Positions 17,342-26,027 of a DNA stretch of 64,000 nt are shown one piece after another. The translations under genes and the position numbers were made by a program. The stretch's first letter is position 1, and every line of letters starts with the position of its first letter. The notes under the pieces are model-generated. The model searched no databases and had not been told where the DNA came from. It saw only the letters and a program-made list of their open reading frames with translations. The stretch comes from JAITWN01 sp964437335 (lineage in GTDB: Bacteria; Pseudomonadota; Gammaproteobacteria; SZUA-140): positions 85,290 to 149,289 of the forward strand of contig CAYTGL010000002.1 of NCBI GenBank assembly GCA_964437335.1. Direction: 5' to 3'.

Positions 17342-17749
17342 CTACTTGACCAGCTGCAGATGCCGTCGCCCCTTCTTCCGCGATGGCGTGGGGGGTTCCG
17401 GAGGAAGCTGCGTCGCGGCGCTCGCGGTCACGCCGTTCTCGCGCTCGAACACCATGCCCTTGCCGTTTTCCCGCGCATAGATGGCAAGCACGGCCTGTAC
17501 CGGGATCGCGACCTCCTGGCTTTTACCGCCGAAGCGCGCGCTGAACGAGAGCCAGTCGTTGTCCAGCCGCCAGTGGCTGACCGCGCGCGGGCTGATGTTC
17601 AGGATGATCCTTCCGTTCTCGACGTGCTGTACCGGGACATTGGCGCCGGGAAACTCGGCGTTGACGAGGACATAGGGCGTCAGGCCGTTATCGGTGATCC
17701 ACTGGTGAATCGCGCGGAAGATATAGGGCCGGCTCGATGTCATGCTCAT
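17342..17749 (-). CDS. sspB: ClpXP protease specificity-enhancing factor SspB
   Basis: 135 aa adaptor that binds the ssrA tag and delivers substrates to ClpXP. The folded domain spans residues 1-105, with RPYIFRAIHQWITDNGLTPY at the start and HVENGRIILNISPRAV in the middle. A flexible linker and the basic C-terminal RHLQLVK follow; the last resembles the ClpX-binding XB tail. The start MSMTSSRP has GGGGTGA five bases upstream. It follows sspA on the same strand, the usual sspAB operon. Confidence 0.95.
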   Translation of the reverse strand: MSMTSSRPYIFRAIHQWITDNGLTPYVLVNAEFPGANVPVQHVENGRIILNISPRAVSHWRLDNDWLSFSARFGGKSQEVAIPVQAVLAIYARENGKGMVFERENGVTASAATQLPPEPPTPSRKKGRRHLQLVK

Positions 17750-17765
17750 CTTGATCACCCCGCTA

Positions 17766-18401
17766 TCAGATCCTGACCTTGGCAAAGTCCTGCTCGGCCT
17801 CCGAAAGACTGGCCTTGAACGATGGCCTGCTGAAGATGCGCTCGGCGTAACGTAACAGCGGCTTCAATTGTGACGGCAACTCCACGCCGAATTGCGGCAG
17901 CCGCCACAGGATCGGCGCCATGCTGCATTCGATCAGCGCAAATTCGTCGCTCATGAAATAGGGCTTCTTCGCGAGGATAGGCGCCAGCATCGTGAAATCG
18001 TCCTGCATCATTTTTCTGGCCTTGTCCGACCGGTCCCGGTCGTTGCCGGTCAGGTCGCCGATCAGGCTGTACCAGTCCTTGTCGATGCGGTGCAGCATCA
18101 TCCGGGTCCGGGCGCGTGACACCGGGTCGACCGGCATCAGTGGCGGATGCGGAAAACGCTCGTCGAGATATTCCATGATGATCATCGAGTCGTAAAGCAC
18201 GAGATCCCGGTCGACCAGTGTCGGCACGGAGGTGTAGGCGTTGATGTCGATCAGATCTTCGGGCGGGTTATTGATATCGACGTCGATAATGTCAGCCGAA
18301 ATGCCTTTCTCCGACAGGACGATGCGGACACGGTGGCTTAAAGCGCAATCCGCCCTCGAATACAGGGTCATAACAGGCCTTCGAGCGGCTGATATCGCCA
18401 T
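17766..18401 (-). CDS. sspA: stringent starvation protein A
   Basis: 211 aa glutathione-S-transferase-fold protein that binds RNA polymerase. It begins MAISAARRPVMTLYSRA, close to E. coli SspA, and contains TSVPTLVDRDLVLYDSMIIM and the YLDERFPHPPLMPVDP loop. The proposed start has GGGGAG nine bases upstream, whereas the longer open frame is unsupported. sspB begins 16 bp downstream of its stop. Confidence 0.95.
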   Translation of the reverse strand: MAISAARRPVMTLYSRADCALSHRVRIVLSEKGISADIIDVDINNPPEDLIDINAYTSVPTLVDRDLVLYDSMIIMEYLDERFPHPPLMPVDPVSRARTRMMLHRIDKDWYSLIGDLTGNDRDRSDKARKMMQDDFTMLAPILAKKPYFMSDEFALIECSMAPILWRLPQFGVELPSQLKPLLRYAERIFSRPSFKASLSEAEQDFAKVRI

Positions 18402-18746
18402 ACGACACATCTCCCCGGTATTATTATCGCAGTGCGAGTCAGGGAATCTTACCACAATCGCGGCAGGCGCGTCATAAACGAGTCTCATTCGCGTGTACCT
18501 GGCGCAGTCTGGCCCCATGGGATCAGCCGGCAGCGCAAGCTGGATGAATACTGCTAGAATGGCCGCCAGTTGTGAACGGTGGAATCGCGCCCGGGGCGGG
18601 TTACTTCGTTACGGGACACGCTGTGAATACGTCCCTGTACGCTCGACGGCCGCATCCCTGCGGCCGACGGTCCCATAACGAAGTAACCCGCCCCGGGCGC
18701 GATGCTGGTTTGATAGCTACGGTTTTTCAATTCTGCCCAGACATCC
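18402..18746. other. intergenic region between divergent sspA and TraB-family genes
   Basis: This 345-bp stretch carries the upstream region of sspA, the second palindromic element (18584-18703) and the short leader of the TraB-like gene. No convincing gene is present; small frames crossing the element are artefacts of its shared core. No strong promoter was recognised. Confidence 0.7.
18584..18703. repeat. palindromic element copy 2: same 62-bp core, different inverted arms
   Basis: The arms 18584-18616 and 18671-18703 are reverse complements over 33 bp, with one mismatch (C18612 opposite A18675). The core 18613-18674 is identical to 12943-13004 and in the same orientation. The arm sequence (ATCGCGCCCGGGGCGGGTTA and onward) has no resemblance to the arms of copy 1. 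It sits between divergent sspA and the TraB-like gene. Confidence 0.9.
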
Positions 18747-19985
18747 ATGACGTCCGATACCGCAGTCGCCGCTCTCATCGGCGACACCGAGCCGTACTTC
18801 ACGATCGAACATGATGGCCGGCGGCTTACCGTGCTCGGGACCGCGCATATCTCGCGAACCAGCGCCGACAAGGTCACGGAGCTGATCGACCAGGGCGGCT
18901 ATGATGCCGTCGCGATCGAGTTGTGTCCGAGCAGGCACAATGCACTGATGAATCCCGACAACCTGTCGCGGATGAACCTGTTCGACGTATTCCGGCAGAA
19001 GAAGGCGGCGATGGTCGCGGCGAGCCTGGCGCTGGCCGCGTATCAGCAGCGCATGGCGGAACAGCTCAATATCAGACCGGGCGCGGAGATGCTGGCGGCG
19101 ATCGATGGCGCGCGGGCGCGGCATCTGCCGGTGCTGCTGATCGATCGCGAAATCGCCATCACCTTGCGCCGCGTCTATCGCAATGTGCCGTGGTGGCAGC
19201 GTCTGAATCTGGTATCGGGACTGCTGGCAAGCCTGGTGACGTCGCGCAAGATCTCCGCGGAGGAAATCGAACGCCTCAAGGAAGGCGATATCCTCGAGTC
19301 GACGTTTTCGCAGTTCGCCGAGCAGTCGAAAGATCTCTATATCCCGCTGATCGACGAACGGGACCGCTACATGTCAGCGCGACTGGTCAAGGAATTCGGC
19401 AATGGGAATCATCGCAACATGCTCGCAGTCGTCGGCGCCGGGCATTTGCGCGGGATCAGCGGCTATTTACCCGAATACCTTGAATCTTCGATCCTGATGC
19501 CGCCGGACAAGACGATCAGCGATCTCGACGAGGTGCCGCCGCCGAGCCGCTGGCCGAAGTTGATTTCCTGGGTGGTCGTGCTGCTGATCCTGACCGGCTT
19601 CGCCATCGGATTTTCTCGCGGCCCGGAACTCGGCCTGCGCATGGTGATCGACTGGATCGTCATCAACGGCGGACTCGCCGCGCTCGGCACGATACTGGCC
19701 GGCGGGCATTATCTGACGGTCATAGGCGCGTTCGTGGCGGCGCCGCTGACGTCACTGAATCCGATGATCGGGGTCGGGATGGTGACCGCGGTCATCGAGA
19801 CCTGGGCGCGCAAGCCGCAGGTCGGGGATTTCGCGCAATTGCGCAAGGACACCGCGAGCTTCAGCGGCTGGCGCCGCAACCGCGTGGCACGCACACTGCT
19901 GGTCTTTCTGTTCAGCACCCTCGGCTCGGCGACCGGCACCTATCTGGCCGGCTTCCTGATCTTCCAGCGCCTGATGCAGCAGTGA
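18747..19985 (+). CDS. TraB/PrgY (GumN-like) family membrane protein
   Basis: 412 aa. The N-terminal 230 residues form the TraB domain, with the conserved LGTAHIS motif (residues 30-36), VAIELCPSRH, RDRYMSARLVKEF and AVVGAGHLRGI. The C-terminal part has about four hydrophobic segments (from residue 270 to the end). Family members include PrgY, which dampens pheromone signalling in Enterococcus, and bacterial proteins of unknown role; a protease-like fold has been proposed. No partner gene is visible. The start follows palindromic element copy 2 by 43 bp. Confidence 0.82.
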   Translation: MTSDTAVAALIGDTEPYFTIEHDGRRLTVLGTAHISRTSADKVTELIDQGGYDAVAIELCPSRHNALMNPDNLSRMNLFDVFRQKKAAMVAASLALAAYQQRMAEQLNIRPGAEMLAAIDGARARHLPVLLIDREIAITLRRVYRNVPWWQRLNLVSGLLASLVTSRKISAEEIERLKEGDILESTFSQFAEQSKDLYIPLIDERDRYMSARLVKEFGNGNHRNMLAVVGAGHLRGISGYLPEYLESSILMPPDKTISDLDEVPPPSRWPKLISWVVVLLILTGFAIGFSRGPELGLRMVIDWIVINGGLAALGTILAGGHYLTVIGAFVAAPLTSLNPMIGVGMVTAVIETWARKPQVGDFAQLRKDTASFSGWRRNRVARTLLVFLFSTLGSATGTYLAGFLIFQRLMQQ

Positions 19986-19986
19986 C

Positions 19987-20000
19987 GGGGTCAGGCCCCT
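19987..20000. repeat. GGGTCAG-family repeat fragment at converging stops
   Basis: GGGGTCAGGCCCCT begins 2 bp after the TraB-family stop and includes part of the stop codon of the convergent pirin gene. It is a short self-complementary relic of the dispersed family and could act as a hairpin between the converging transcripts. Confidence 0.5.
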
Positions 20001-20733
20001 AGTCAACAAAGGGCCCGTGCTGGCGGATCGGCTCACGATGCGGTTTGCCGAAGCAGAACATCAGGCGGCACTCCTCCCAGGCCTCGATCATCAGCGTTCC
20101 GGGATCATCAAAGAAACCGGCGCAATCATGGTCGAGCGCCTTGCCGCCGACGGCGGCCGAGCCTTCCGCCGCGTAGATCAGGCCGCGATATCCCGACGGG
20201 ATCGCCTCACGAAAGGTCACACCCGGATCGAGGTGGACATCGAGATACAGTACCGGCGTATGCAGTCGCATCGGTGAGCCCTTGCCGACAATCGTGATGG
20301 TCCTGCCCCCCTCGAACTTTCTCACCGGCAACTCGTCGATGTCGACCTGCTGATATTCCGGTTCGAGACTCTTGTGCTTCCCCGGCAGGTTGATCCACAA
20401 CTGAATCCCGCGCGTCACGCCATCACCGACCGGCATTTCGGAGTGTGTGATACCGCGTCCCGCGGTGAAGCGCTGCGCGCCGCCCGCGAGTACCGTGGAG
20501 CGATTGCCGAGGTTGTCTTCGTGGCGCATGCCGCCCGAGAACAGATATGTGATCGCTTCGAAGCCGCGATGCGTATGATCAGGCAGGCCGGCATCCGGCG
20601 TGATCGAGAAGTGATCCCACAATACGAAGGGATCGAAGTTCATCCAGCCGGACACGGGCATCAGACGCCTGACATCGACGCCAGCCCCTTCCTTCATTTC
20701 GGTCGCACGACGGAACTCGGGATTGGCGCTCAT
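19999..20733 (-). CDS. pirin family protein
   Basis: 244 aa bicupin. The N-terminal cupin carries metal-ligand motifs LPDHTHRGFEAITYL and TAGRGITHSEMP, seen in iron-binding pirins. The C-terminal cupin is complete. Bacterial pirins include quercetin dioxygenases and regulators; the specific role is unknown. The start is ATG at 20731-20733, preceded by AAGGAGC. Convergent with the TraB-like gene. Confidence 0.88.
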   Translation of the reverse strand: MSANPEFRRATEMKEGAGVDVRRLMPVSGWMNFDPFVLWDHFSITPDAGLPDHTHRGFEAITYLFSGGMRHEDNLGNRSTVLAGGAQRFTAGRGITHSEMPVGDGVTRGIQLWINLPGKHKSLEPEYQQVDIDELPVRKFEGGRTITIVGKGSPMRLHTPVLYLDVHLDPGVTFREAIPSGYRGLIYAAEGSAAVGGKALDHDCAGFFDDPGTLMIEAWEECRLMFCFGKPHREPIRQHGPFVD

Positions 20734-20808
20734 GGTTTGCTCCTTGAATCGTATTGGCCGGTCAGAGCCGTATTATCCACGCTTTCCCCGGATAAAAAAG
20801 GGTAACCT

Positions 20809-20819
20809 GGGGTCAAACC
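20809..20819. repeat. GGGGTCAAACC repeat fragment
   Basis: A single degenerate half-site of the GGGTCAGACCC family in the intergenic region between the divergent pirin and pentapeptide-repeat genes, immediately after a short purine-rich tract. Confidence 0.35.
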
Positions 20820-20895
20820 GGATGACTTTGCTTTCAATACACGCGCCGTGCCCATAAAATGCAGGACAAGCAACACAGGATTATCAGGAGAAATA

Positions 20896-21645
20896 ATGAC
20901 GAATCGTGTCTGGCCAGCCAGTGTCCTGCTGTTTCTGTTGTCCGCCGGCGCCGCGGTCGCCGGCTGTGACGACCCGCCGGCCAGAAACGTCATCTGGATC
21001 AACTGCGACAAGAGCGGCATCGACCTCAGCGGCGCCGATCTGCGCGGCGCGGTCATGACCCGCGCCAACCTCGGGAACGCCAACCTCGGCGACGCCGTGC
21101 TGACCGGAGTTGATTTCAGTTTCGCCCGGATCGAGGGCGCGCGTTTCGACAGCGCCCGCATCGACCATGCGCGCTTCATCAGCGCAGATCTCGGCGGCGC
21201 GAGCTTCAGGGATAGCATCCTCGACGGGACGAGCTTCAATCGGGCGCGCATGGCAAAGGCCGATTTCAGCGGTTCGAGCCTTCGTAACGCTTCGTTCTAC
21301 CAGGCGGAGATGAGCGGCGTCTTCATGCGCGGCGCGATATTACATGGCGCGAACCTCATTCAGGCGACACTGAGCGGCGCCGACTTCACGGGGGCCGACC
21401 TCAGCCGTGCCGATCTCGAGCGTGCGCAACTCGAAAACGCGTCGTTCAGAAGCGCGATCATGCGCAACACCCGTCTCGAAAGCGCAAACCTGCAGTCCGC
21501 CGATCTGCGTGACGCCGACATGACGAATGCCGTGCTGGTCCGGGCCGAGATCCGCGACGCAATGTTCGACGGCGCGATTCTCGATACGGCACAGTGGGTC
21601 AACCGCCGCCGCTGCCGCACCGGATCGATCGGCGACTGCCTCTGA
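20896..21645 (+). CDS. secreted pentapeptide-repeat protein
   Basis: 249 aa. A signal peptide (MTNRVWPASVLLFLLSAGAAVAG) precedes about 33 tandem A(D/N)LXX-type pentapeptides from residue 40 to 230 (for example LSGADLRGA, FTGADLSRADLE). These should form a right-handed quadrilateral beta-helix. Cys residues near both ends (CDDP, CDKS, RRRCRTGSIGDC) could make periplasmic disulfides. The start was chosen for its CAGGAG five bases upstream and for the signal peptide. The function of exported pentapeptide proteins is generally unknown. Confidence 0.82.
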   Translation: MTNRVWPASVLLFLLSAGAAVAGCDDPPARNVIWINCDKSGIDLSGADLRGAVMTRANLGNANLGDAVLTGVDFSFARIEGARFDSARIDHARFISADLGGASFRDSILDGTSFNRARMAKADFSGSSLRNASFYQAEMSGVFMRGAILHGANLIQATLSGADFTGADLSRADLERAQLENASFRSAIMRNTRLESANLQSADLRDADMTNAVLVRAEIRDAMFDGAILDTAQWVNRRRCRTGSIGDCL

Positions 21646-21648
21646 AAA

Positions 21649-22797
21649 TCAACTAAACGGCGGCGGGACCTGCGCGGCCAGCTTCTGTCTCTCGGCGACT
21701 GCCTCGCCGGTCAGCGCGAAACCGAGCAAATCCCCTTGCTTCGACCGGAACAGCGCGCGCATTCCGTTGCCGACGCGCGTCGCCTCCCATTCTCCCTCGC
21801 TGTCAGGCGCAGGCGGGCATACGATCACCGGATGCGCCGGCGTCTTGACGACGACCGGCATCACCGGATACTCGACCCGTGCCGGCTCGCCGGCGAGCGT
21901 TTTGCCGAGCGCGTGCGCGCCGAACATGATCGGCATGACGAAGGGCAGCACCCGCCCCCTGTGCTCCGCGCAGTCGCCGATCGCAAAGACACCGTCCGCG
22001 CTGGTGCCCAGATAATCATCGACGATGATGCCACGCCCGGTGTGAATGCCGGCCTGCTCGGCGAGCGCGATGTTCGGACGCAGACCGATCGCCGAGAGGA
22101 CGACATCGGTCTCGATCTCACTGCCATCGGCCAGACTGAGAATATAGCGGTCATTGCGCCGCATGATCGCGCGAACCGAGGTGCCGAGGCGCCACTCGAT
22201 ACCGGCGTCCGCGAGCGCCTGCCTCAGCAGCGCACCGGCCTGTGGCGGCAGCAGGCGCCCGAGCGGCGTCTCATCAGGACCGATGACGGCAACCTTGCGG
22301 CCGGTCGCGCAAATATCGTTCGCGAACTCGCAGCCTATCAGCCCCGGCCCGATTACGCTGACATGACGGGCGCCGGAAACCGCCTGGTGGAAACGCGCGA
22401 AATCCTCGAGCGAGTTGATGGTCAGTATCTCGCCCGCAGCATCGCCCTCGATTGGCAGCGCAATCTGGCTCGCGCCGACCGCGAGCACGAGGCGGGACCA
22501 GTCATGTGTCCCCTCCGCCGTACGCAGCGTGCGGGCGGCGATATCGAGGGCGGTGACCGTCGTATGTGGCCTGATCTCCGCCTTGAGCTGCTCGGCCATC
22601 TGCAGAGGGCCGGCGCTCGCCAGTTGCGCGGGCGTCATGCCGCGTCCGAGTGCATTCGACAGCAGCGGTTTCGAGTAGAAAGCGCCGCCATCGGCAGTCA
22701 GTAACAACAACGGCGCAGCACCATCGTGCTTGCGATATTCCTTCGCAACGTGATAGCCGGCGAGCCCGCTGCCGATGATCACGACGGGCGCGCTCAC
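21649..22797 (-). CDS. NAD(P)/FAD-dependent rubredoxin reductase-like oxidoreductase
   Basis: 382 aa. The FAD-binding GSGLAG motif lies at residues 9-14, the second nucleotide-binding GPGLIGCEFA motif is mid-protein, and VFAIGDCAEH is the FAD-contacting motif. The C-terminal domain resembles rubredoxin/NorV-type reductases (RubB, NorW). It probably passes electrons from NAD(P)H to a rubredoxin. No rubredoxin gene is adjacent; the nearest redox gene is the divergent ferredoxin reductase. Confidence 0.85.
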   Translation of the reverse strand: MSAPVVIIGSGLAGYHVAKEYRKHDGAAPLLLLTADGGAFYSKPLLSNALGRGMTPAQLASAGPLQMAEQLKAEIRPHTTVTALDIAARTLRTAEGTHDWSRLVLAVGASQIALPIEGDAAGEILTINSLEDFARFHQAVSGARHVSVIGPGLIGCEFANDICATGRKVAVIGPDETPLGRLLPPQAGALLRQALADAGIEWRLGTSVRAIMRRNDRYILSLADGSEIETDVVLSAIGLRPNIALAEQAGIHTGRGIIVDDYLGTSADGVFAIGDCAEHRGRVLPFVMPIMFGAHALGKTLAGEPARVEYPVMPVVVKTPAHPVIVCPPAPDSEGEWEATRVGNGMRALFRSKQGDLLGFALTGEAVAERQKLAAQVPPPFS

Positions 22798-22984
22798 CGG
22801 CGCCCCCGGTGTCTGTGTTCCTGCAGCCCGGGCCTCATCGTGTATAATCTCCTCCGGTAACTGAAATTACCCGGCAAGTATATCCGCTTCCCGACCCCGC
22901 CTCACGGGAATACCCGCGCCGACAGCAGGAGAACAGACGGCGCGAGGCAACGAAATTCACGGGCGAAACCTGCATATCACTGAC

Positions 22985-23728
22985 ATGAGCCACTGGGTAC
23001 AAGGACACATCGTCGGCAAGCGGAACTGGACCGACAATCTGTTTTCACTGCAGATCGACGCGCCGGTCGAATCTTTTCGCGCCGGGCAGTTTACCCAGCT
23101 TGCGCTCGACATCGACGGCGAGCGTATCGGACGGCCGTATTCGTTCGTCAACGGACCCGACGAGCGCCCGCTGGAGTTCCACTTCATCACGATCCCGCGC
23201 GGCCCGCTGACCGACCGCCTGCAGCATCTCGATACCGGGGACACCATCTGGATTGCCGCGCGTCCGGCCGGGTATTTCACACTGGATGGCGTCCGTGATG
23301 CAGCGCACTTGTGGCTGATGGCGACCGGCACCGCGCTCGGCGTATTCCTGTCGCTGCTGAAGACCGACGAGATTTGGCTACGCTTCGGTAAAATCATCCT
23401 GGTCCATGCCGTGCGCACGCGCAACGAACTGACCTACCAGGAGGAGATCCGGGCCCTGCGTGATCGCCATCCGGACCGCTTCACCTGGGTACCGTTCGTC
23501 AGCCGCGAGGACACCGACTTCGCGATCCGCGACCGTATCCCGAATGCGATCCGGAACGGCCGCGTCGCCGCAGCGGCAGGCGCGCCGTTGCGGCCCGACG
23601 ATTGCCAGGTCATGCTGTGCGGAAATCCCGGCATGGTGCGTGACACGACACGCGTGCTCGAGGAACGAGGCTTCACGCGTAACCTGCGCAAGCAGCCGGG
23701 CAACATCACATCGGAACATTACTGGTAA
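22985..23728 (+). CDS. fpr: ferredoxin--NADP(+) reductase
   Basis: 247 aa. The FAD-binding barrel has RPYSFVNGP, the usual RxYS-type FAD motif. The NADP domain begins at MATGTALGVFLSLL and contains VMLCGNPGMV. The C-terminus ends in an aromatic residue (EHYW), as in bacterial subclass I Fpr enzymes. It exchanges electrons between NADPH and ferredoxin or flavodoxin and is often tied to oxidative stress. A TATAAT at 22843-22848 could serve as the -10 box, with a weak -35. Confidence 0.9.
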   Translation: MSHWVQGHIVGKRNWTDNLFSLQIDAPVESFRAGQFTQLALDIDGERIGRPYSFVNGPDERPLEFHFITIPRGPLTDRLQHLDTGDTIWIAARPAGYFTLDGVRDAAHLWLMATGTALGVFLSLLKTDEIWLRFGKIILVHAVRTRNELTYQEEIRALRDRHPDRFTWVPFVSREDTDFAIRDRIPNAIRNGRVAAAAGAPLRPDDCQVMLCGNPGMVRDTTRVLEERGFTRNLRKQPGNITSEHYW

Positions 23729-23820
23729 GTGGAGCGCCGCCCTGAACGCAGCCGTTTTGATCTCATCACCCCGTGCTGACGGCTTAGACCCGCTCACTCG
23801 ATTCCGGTATAATTCAGCTC

Positions 23821-24108
23821 ATGAACACCATCAGCGCGCCCCGTGACGATCAGGGGCTCATCGAGCATCATGCACAGCGCGCGCGCGCCGGACTGATCCC
23901 GAAGACCGGCGCGGTCAGGCAATACCCTGCGCCCGATAGCCATACCTGCTTCGAGCCGGCGCGTGCGGCACCGATGACGCCGACCCCGGTGTCCGCGCGC
24001 CGCGCCGCGGTGTCCGTGTGGCGCGGGCCGGAACGTCGCAGGCGCCGCCTGCCGGTGCTGCTCGATACCCGCGTCATCGCTGACTGTTCGATCGACCTGC
24101 TGGCCTGA
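23821..24108 (+). CDS. hypothetical protein, 95 aa, basic
   Basis: Not recognised. The frame has the GC-rich third positions of its neighbours and ends shortly before dsbB. The protein is Arg-rich (WRGPERRRRRLPVLLDTR) without membrane segments. A TATAAT at 23808-23813 lies so close that a transcript would begin about at the ATG, implying leaderless translation or a later start. An antisense frame (23794-24117) overlaps it completely; codon use favours the plus strand. It could also be non-coding. Confidence 0.45.
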   Translation: MNTISAPRDDQGLIEHHAQRARAGLIPKTGAVRQYPAPDSHTCFEPARAAPMTPTPVSARRAAVSVWRGPERRRRRLPVLLDTRVIADCSIDLLA

Positions 24109-24137
24109 ACGCGCCACACTCTGACGTTACGGTTTCC

Positions 24138-24653
24138 ATGGCCCGAACTGCGCTCACCGCACCCCGACCGCTGTTCCTTGCCGGCTTCGTCGCTTGCACG
24201 GCGCTGATCGCAATCGCCCTGTATTTTCAGCATGTCATGTCCCTGGAGCCCTGCCCGCTGTGCATCCTGCAACGCATCGCAGTCATCGCGCTCGGCGTGA
24301 TCTATCTCGCCGGCGCATTGCACGATCCCGGTCGGTTCGGGCGTCGCATCTATGCGCTGCTGGCGCTGTTGACGGCGGCCATCGGCGGGGCGATCGCCGG
24401 CCGTCATGTCTGGCTCGAGAATCTTCCCGAGGACCAGATCCCGGCCTGCGGTCCCGGACTCAATTACATGCTCGACAACTTTCCGCTGGCCAAGGCCCTC
24501 GAACTGGTCCTGCGCGGGTCGGGTGAATGCGCGGAAGTGACGTGGACCTTCCTCGGCCTCAGTATCCCCGCGTGGACGCTGGTCGCCTTCGTCGGCTTCG
24601 CGGGCCTGTCGCTGTTCCTGTTTTTTCGCCGTTTCGCGCGCCCGGCGTTCTGA
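24138..24653 (+). CDS. dsbB: disulfide bond formation protein B
   Basis: 171 aa four-helix inner-membrane protein that reoxidises DsbA using quinone. The first periplasmic loop has the redox pair CPLC (in EPCPLCILQR) and the second has Cys residues in IPACGP and GECAEV, giving the four catalytic cysteines. The length matches E. coli DsbB (176). No dsbA is in the window. Convergent with mlaA, with a 9-bp gap. Confidence 0.95.
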   Translation: MARTALTAPRPLFLAGFVACTALIAIALYFQHVMSLEPCPLCILQRIAVIALGVIYLAGALHDPGRFGRRIYALLALLTAAIGGAIAGRHVWLENLPEDQIPACGPGLNYMLDNFPLAKALELVLRGSGECAEVTWTFLGLSIPAWTLVAFVGFAGLSLFLFFRRFARPAF

Positions 24654-24662
24654 AACACTTGC

Positions 24663-25430
24663 CTATCTCGCGACCTCGGCGGTCCGACTCTGCGCGTAGG
24701 CGTCCCGGATGAACACATAGGGATCGAGGGCGTCGCGCTTGATCGCCTCGTAGGTATCGCGATCCAGCGACAGGGTGTTGATGGCGTCGAAGGTCAACAA
24801 GCCGACCGATATCCAGTTGTTGTCGACCCTGGTCCAGACAGGGTCGAGCACGAAATCGTCGAATAGCGCGCCTGTCCCGTCGCGCAGGCTTGTCGGTCCG
24901 AACACCGGCATGACGAAGTAGAAGCCGTGGCCGACGCCGTAATGGCCGAGCGTCTGGCCGAAATCCTCCCGCTTTTCGCGTATGTCAAGCATCTTGTATG
25001 CCGGGTCGAACAGACCTCCGATGCCGATCGTGCTGTTGAAACCGAATCTCAGCAGCTCGTTGCCGGCATCGACCAGCTTGCACTGTAAGAGCGCGTTGGT
25101 GATCCTGATCGGCGCACGCAGGTTCGAGAAGAAATTGCGGGTCGCGGTCCGCACCGGGGTCGGGACCACGCGATACGCGCGCGCCACGGGTTTCAGAACG
25201 TAGAAATACAGGCGATCATTGAAGGCGTACATCGCCCGGTTGAAGGGTTCCAGCGGATCCGCGATCAGGGTAATGTCGTCGTCCCAGTCCTCATCCCACT
25301 CATCCGGATCGCCAGGGGCACCCTCCGTCTGTGCAAGCAGCGGAAAAGCGACCACGCAGGATAGAATGAACAACAACTGGAAGAGTCGTTTCACGCTCTT
25401 GGGTCGTGGAAAAACACGGCTATTCTGCAT
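24663..25430 (-). CDS. mlaA: phospholipid-binding protein MlaA (VacJ)
   Basis: 255 aa component of the Mla system, which removes mislocalised phospholipids from the outer leaflet. It shows DPLEPFNRAMYAFND, FFSNLRAPIRITNALLQ and GHYGVGHGFYFVMPVFGP, the MlaA core. The leader FILSCVVAFPLLAQTEG looks like a signal peptidase I site rather than a clean lipobox, whereas E. coli MlaA is a lipoprotein. An acidic stretch (DPDEWDEDWDDD) follows the leader. The other mla genes are not in the window. Confidence 0.93.
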   Translation of the reverse strand: MQNSRVFPRPKSVKRLFQLLFILSCVVAFPLLAQTEGAPGDPDEWDEDWDDDITLIADPLEPFNRAMYAFNDRLYFYVLKPVARAYRVVPTPVRTATRNFFSNLRAPIRITNALLQCKLVDAGNELLRFGFNSTIGIGGLFDPAYKMLDIREKREDFGQTLGHYGVGHGFYFVMPVFGPTSLRDGTGALFDDFVLDPVWTRVDNNWISVGLLTFDAINTLSLDRDTYEAIKRDALDPYVFIRDAYAQSRTAEVAR

Positions 25431-25544
25431 TCAGGGACCTTTCAGGTCAACGATCTGTCTGGCGGTGGAGACGTTCGCGGCACTGGCGGCGCATTGTCAC
25501 TCAGGTATAATCTGCTGTAATCATCGACAGTTTCGCCAGGCACC

Positions 25545-25943
25545 ATGAACAAGATTTCGAAACCCGCCGAGGAATGGCAGGCGCAACTGACCCACGAGCA
25601 GTTCATGGTGACACGCGCGGGCGCAACAGAGCCGCCGTACACCGGCGCACATCTCGACAACAAGGCCCGGGGTCGCTATCTCTGCGTGTGCTGCAAGTCA
25701 CCGCTGTTTTCAGCGGAACACAAATACGATTCAGGCAGCGGCTGGCCAAGCTTTAATATGCCATTCGCCGATGATTCACTTGAATCGCTGCCTGATCACA
25801 GCCATGCAATGCGCAGAACCGAGATCCGTTGCGCCCGCTGCGAGGCGCATCTCGGGCATGTCTTCACGGACGGGCCGCCACCGACCGGCCTGCGTTATTG
25901 CATTAATTCCGCGTCGCTCGATTTCGAGCCGGGAAACGAATGA
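25545..25943 (+). CDS. msrB: peptide-methionine (R)-S-oxide reductase
   Basis: 132 aa repair enzyme for methionine-R-sulfoxide. Two CxxC zinc motifs (CVCC and CARC), the GSGWPSF substrate loop and the catalytic RYCINSASL motif are present. It is a stand-alone MsrB of normal size without an MsrA fusion. A TATAAT at 25506-25511 may be its -10 box. Divergent from mlaA. Confidence 0.95.
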   Translation: MNKISKPAEEWQAQLTHEQFMVTRAGATEPPYTGAHLDNKARGRYLCVCCKSPLFSAEHKYDSGSGWPSFNMPFADDSLESLPDHSHAMRRTEIRCARCEAHLGHVFTDGPPPTGLRYCINSASLDFEPGNE

Positions 25944-26027
25944 TTGAATAGATGTGACTTTGGTAACGTTATGGATTAACTTGCGACCTACAATTCAATA
26001 ATGCAACAGCTAAGGAGGTTGATCACA

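Noticed and set aside
23794..24117. 107-codon minus-strand frame opposite the 95-aa hypothetical gene
   Set aside because: Third-position GC and the promoter-like TATAAT favour the plus strand. The minus frame has irregular composition and no start signal.
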